This document shows, one piece after another, positions 4,916-7,100 of a stretch of 7,100 nt of DNA. How positions within the stretch are numbered: position 1 is the first letter of the stretch; each line of letters starts with the position of its first letter. This DNA is from Treponema sp. (GTDB taxonomy: Bacteria > Spirochaetota > Spirochaetia > Treponematales > Breznakiellaceae), in assembly GCA_031276685.1 (NCBI GenBank), contig JAISMQ010000213.1, positions 1 to 7,100 on the forward strand, read 5' to 3'. Made by a program: the position numbers and the translations under genes. The notes beneath the pieces are model-generated. The model did not search any database. It saw nothing but the letters and a program-made list of their open reading frames with translations, and was not told the origin of the DNA.

Positions 4916-7100
4916 TCATTTCACCCGGTACAGCTTGCCCGGCTCTGTTTTAAATTCAATTACATGTTCGCCTTTTCTCTCAAATATTATTTCCCTGCCC
5001 GTTTCGTCAGACACGGCAGGCTGCGGGGAAAAAGCTTCCACTAAGCAGTTCCGGCCTTTTTCACTAAAAATACCGGCCTCTTTCACGCGTCCGCCCTCAA
5101 GTTTTGCCGACACACGGAAAGCGCCGTAGGCGCGGAGATCGCGGAAACTTGCGTTAGGCAGCGATTTAACCGGCCAAACCCGGAAAAAACGCAGTATTCC
5201 TTCGTGGCTTAACAGCATCATTTCCTGTACGGTATTCGGCGTTGTGGAAAGGTTCTCTATGCCGTGGGGGTTGTCACGTATATAGCCGTTGGGCAGCCCC
5301 CAGTCTTTTATTAACATTCGCAGCGCGGCAAGGATTTTTTCACTGTCATAGCCGATGCGCACGGCAGCCGGGAAGAAAATACAGCTATGGTTTTCATCAA
5401 GCCACGCGGCTTTCCGCCTGAAACGGCCTGTTTCCTTGGGCAGATTACCGATACCCCAGTCGTCATAGTGTTCTTCCTGGGCTATGCGGATTTCCAGAAA
5501 ATTTTTCGCGGCTTCAAGGAGTTTGGGATCGGAGTTAAGCCCTATATCCCCCGCCGGGTATACCTGCTGCAACTGGACCGCGCAAACCATGCTGTGGTCC
5601 TCGCCTTTGCGGTGGAGCAGAAAAATTTCCCTTTCGCCAAGAAATTCCGGTTTTAGAATGTCGCTTAGCCTGAGGCCCTGTTTGTAGTTAAAAATACAGC
5701 ACACGTTTTTCGCTTTTCCGATGGCGTAGGGCGCCAGTTTTTCGATAATTTCCTGCCACTTCGGCCTTTTTTCGGTATCCAAGTCCAAATCTTCGGAAAT
5801 GTCCAGCGCAAGCCTCATAACGCATTTTATCAATCCAAGGATTGCCGGGTTATCGGTAACGTCAACATCCTGCCAGACTTCGTGGGCATGATCGTTTACC
5901 GCATGGTAATACCGGCCGTCAAACTCCAAATCCTGTTCCCAGAAGTCCGCGATGCCCCGGATATACGAGTAGACCTTCCTGGCGTAGGAGCGGTCCCGGC
6001 TGGTGTACCAGCGCATGGCCATATTGGCGACGCCCAGCGCGCCCATGGATTTCATGTGGTAGATCATGTTTTCGGAGACAAGGCCCTTGGGACCAAGGCC
6101 GCCGGGCATAAGGATACCGCCATGGCCACATTCTTTTTGGGCATTCCGCCTTGCCTGGGCTTCCTGGGCAAGGAACGGCGCGTCCATACAATCGGCCTGT
6201 TCGTAATGGCCGCCGGCGTAAAGCCCCCAAAACGGCGCCTGCGCGTTGTAGTTGATTTTGTAATTGCCGTTCCACATCGGCATATCCCACGTGCTTACGC
6301 CAAAAATATTCGGGGGAAAGCCCTGGTCCCGGCAAAGGCTACCCAGGTTGTACATCGAAAGGTAATAACGCCGGTCAATTAAGGGGTCCCCGGTTTCCAC
6401 CGCCGAAATATTCCAGAAATCTTCCCACCATGATCTATGCAGCCCTTCCAGCAGTAAAATATCATGCGCGGTAAGGCTTTCTACCCGTGCGGCGGCGTTT
6501 TCTTCGGGGTTAATGATTTTTTCCGCGCTCCGCAGGGCCAGGGCATAATAAACGGTTTCCCCGGCTTTCAGCGTAAGCGCGGGCACGCTTTGGGGTTTTG
6601 ACAAATCCGGATCGGCAAAGCGCGGCACTGTGGCAAGCTTTTCATCGCCGGCAAGGAAACGCCCGGCAAAAGCAAGCTTTGTTTCCTGGTCCACATTCCC
6701 GCAGATAAGCCGGTGGCCGCGCATAAGCGGCTTGTTGTCATCGCGGTACTCCGATGCCGGGTTGTTGATATACGCCCTGGAGAATGTGTGCCGGGCGTAA
6801 ACGTCAAAATCCCCGCAGCCAAAGCCTGTTTCGCCCGGGAACAGGAACCGCGCCCGCGCCTCGATATTGATACATGTTTTTAACTCGCAGACAAGCAGGT
6901 TCTCCGTTGCGGCGGCAAAGACGCGCAGCGAAAAAACCGTTTTGCCGTCCTGAGTATATTCGGCAAAGGTTTGGGCATCGGCAAAACGCTGCCTTATGGA
7001 TACGTTCGCGCCGGCCAGCGCCGGAATATCGAACACCAGCCGTCCAAGGGGCCGGGGCCGTCCGGGGCCGACGCTCCAGTTTTCCGGGTACCAGTTGTCG
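4916..7100 (-). CDS. GH95-like glycoside hydrolase (alpha-L-fucosidase type), 5'-truncated
   Basis: Probable glycosidase, distantly related to family 95 inverting alpha-L-fucosidases; substrate uncertain. The frame is open to the window edge. Upstream of the GTG at 7036 it still reads as protein (D-N-W-Y-P-E-N-W, later R-P-L-G-R-L-V-F, like the family's N-terminal beta domain), so that GTG is not the start. Residue numbers here count from that GTG: beta domain to about 190, alpha-barrel about 200-620, C-terminal beta domain about 630-706 (DLRAYGAF, SEKG). Barrel motifs are DMPMWNGNYKINYNAQ (251-266), whose Asn262 and Asn264 match the base-assisting Asn pair of the Bifidobacterium enzyme AfcA, and HAHEVW, whose Glu386 may be the general acid. 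EDHSMVCAVQLQQVYPAG (479-496) matches the family's SHL..LYPG region. In HGIENLS (591-597), Glu594 stands where AfcA has its Asp. These matches are made by eye. Whether it is secreted cannot be judged without the N-terminus. Confidence 0.72.
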   Translation of the reverse strand, partial: DNWYPENWSVGPGRPRPLGRLVFDIPALAGANVSIRQRFADAQTFAEYTQDGKTVFSLRVFAAATENLLVCELKTCINIEARARFLFPGETGFGCGDFDVYARHTFSRAYINNPASEYRDDNKPLMRGHRLICGNVDQETKLAFAGRFLAGDEKLATVPRFADPDLSKPQSVPALTLKAGETVYYALALRSAEKIINPEENAAARVESLTAHDILLLEGLHRSWWEDFWNISAVETGDPLIDRRYYLSMYNLGSLCRDQGFPPNIFGVSTWDMPMWNGNYKINYNAQAPFWGLYAGGHYEQADCMDAPFLAQEAQARRNAQKECGHGGILMPGGLGPKGLVSENMIYHMKSMGALGVANMAMRWYTSRDRSYARKVYSYIRGIADFWEQDLEFDGRYYHAVNDHAHEVWQDVDVTDNPAILGLIKCVMRLALDISEDLDLDTEKRPKWQEIIEKLAPYAIGKAKNVCCIFNYKQGLRLSDILKPEFLGEREIFLLHRKGEDHSMVCAVQLQQVYPAGDIGLNSDPKLLEAAKNFLEIRIAQEEHYDDWGIGNLPKETGRFRRKAAWLDENHSCIFFPAAVRIGYDSEKILAALRMLIKDWGLPNGYIRDNPHGIENLSTTPNTVQEMMLLSHEGILRFFRVWPVKSLPNASFRDLRAYGAFRVSAKLEGGRVKEAGIFSEKGRNCLVEAFSPQPAVSDETGREIIFERKGEHVIEFKTEPGKLYRVK

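Noticed and set aside
4890..4945. Bidirectional intrinsic terminator between the convergent genes
   Set aside because: Only a six-base pairing with a long loop is available and no T run follows on either strand.
5882..6382. 166-codon open frame on the + strand inside the hydrolase gene
   Set aside because: It is antisense to the conserved barrel region, and its translation shows no domain or sensible start context.
7034..7036. GTG as start of the - strand hydrolase
   Set aside because: The frame continues open to the window edge, and the upstream residues fit the family's N-terminal beta domain, so the gene begins outside the window.

Overview
The window looks like chromosomal DNA from a GC-rich bacterium with a saccharolytic lifestyle. 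It holds four co-directional + strand genes and, meeting them tail to tail, one long - strand gene. Nothing marks a phage, plasmid, insertion sequence, CRISPR array or RNA gene. The protein styles (tgt followed by an exported HEAT-repeat protein, beside sugar catabolism) would fit a host- or gut-associated spirochaete of the Treponema lineage. That is only an impression; no taxonomic marker in the window settles it.

Left region (1-2363): the 3' part of an L-rhamnulokinase gene (rhaB, 5' end outside the window), then, after an 11-base gap with a good Shine-Dalgarno, a complete L-rhamnose isomerase gene (rhaA). The isomerase keeps all seven metal and catalytic ligands known from the E. coli enzyme. 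Together they convert L-rhamnose to L-rhamnulose and then L-rhamnulose-1-phosphate. The aldolase, transporter and regulator are not in view.

Middle region (2364-4902): a complete tgt gene (tRNA-guanine transglycosylase, queuosine modification) starts 42 bases after rhaA. Its stop codon overlaps by 8 bases the GTG start of a 457-residue exported HEAT-repeat protein, so the last two are probably translationally coupled. A run of eight G lies just before that overlap. A 12-base tandem duplication sits at the start of the HEAT gene.

Right region (4903-7100): only 13 bases separate the HEAT gene from the stop codon of a - strand gene whose frame stays open to the window edge. It encodes a distant relative of glycoside hydrolase family 95 (alpha-L-fucosidase type fold: N-terminal beta domain, alpha-barrel, C-terminal beta domain). 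The Asn pair and a plausible acid Glu are recognisable, but the usual family 95 catalytic-base motif is replaced by a Gly-Ile-Glu-Asn motif. This gene is visibly poorer in GC than the four + strand genes.

A possible functional link is deoxy-sugar use: a glycosidase that may release an L-sugar such as fucose, next to genes that catabolise L-rhamnose. The convergent arrangement means they are not one operon. I do not see a clear new multi-gene system. The most interesting items are the divergent GH95-like enzyme and the tgt/HEAT junction.
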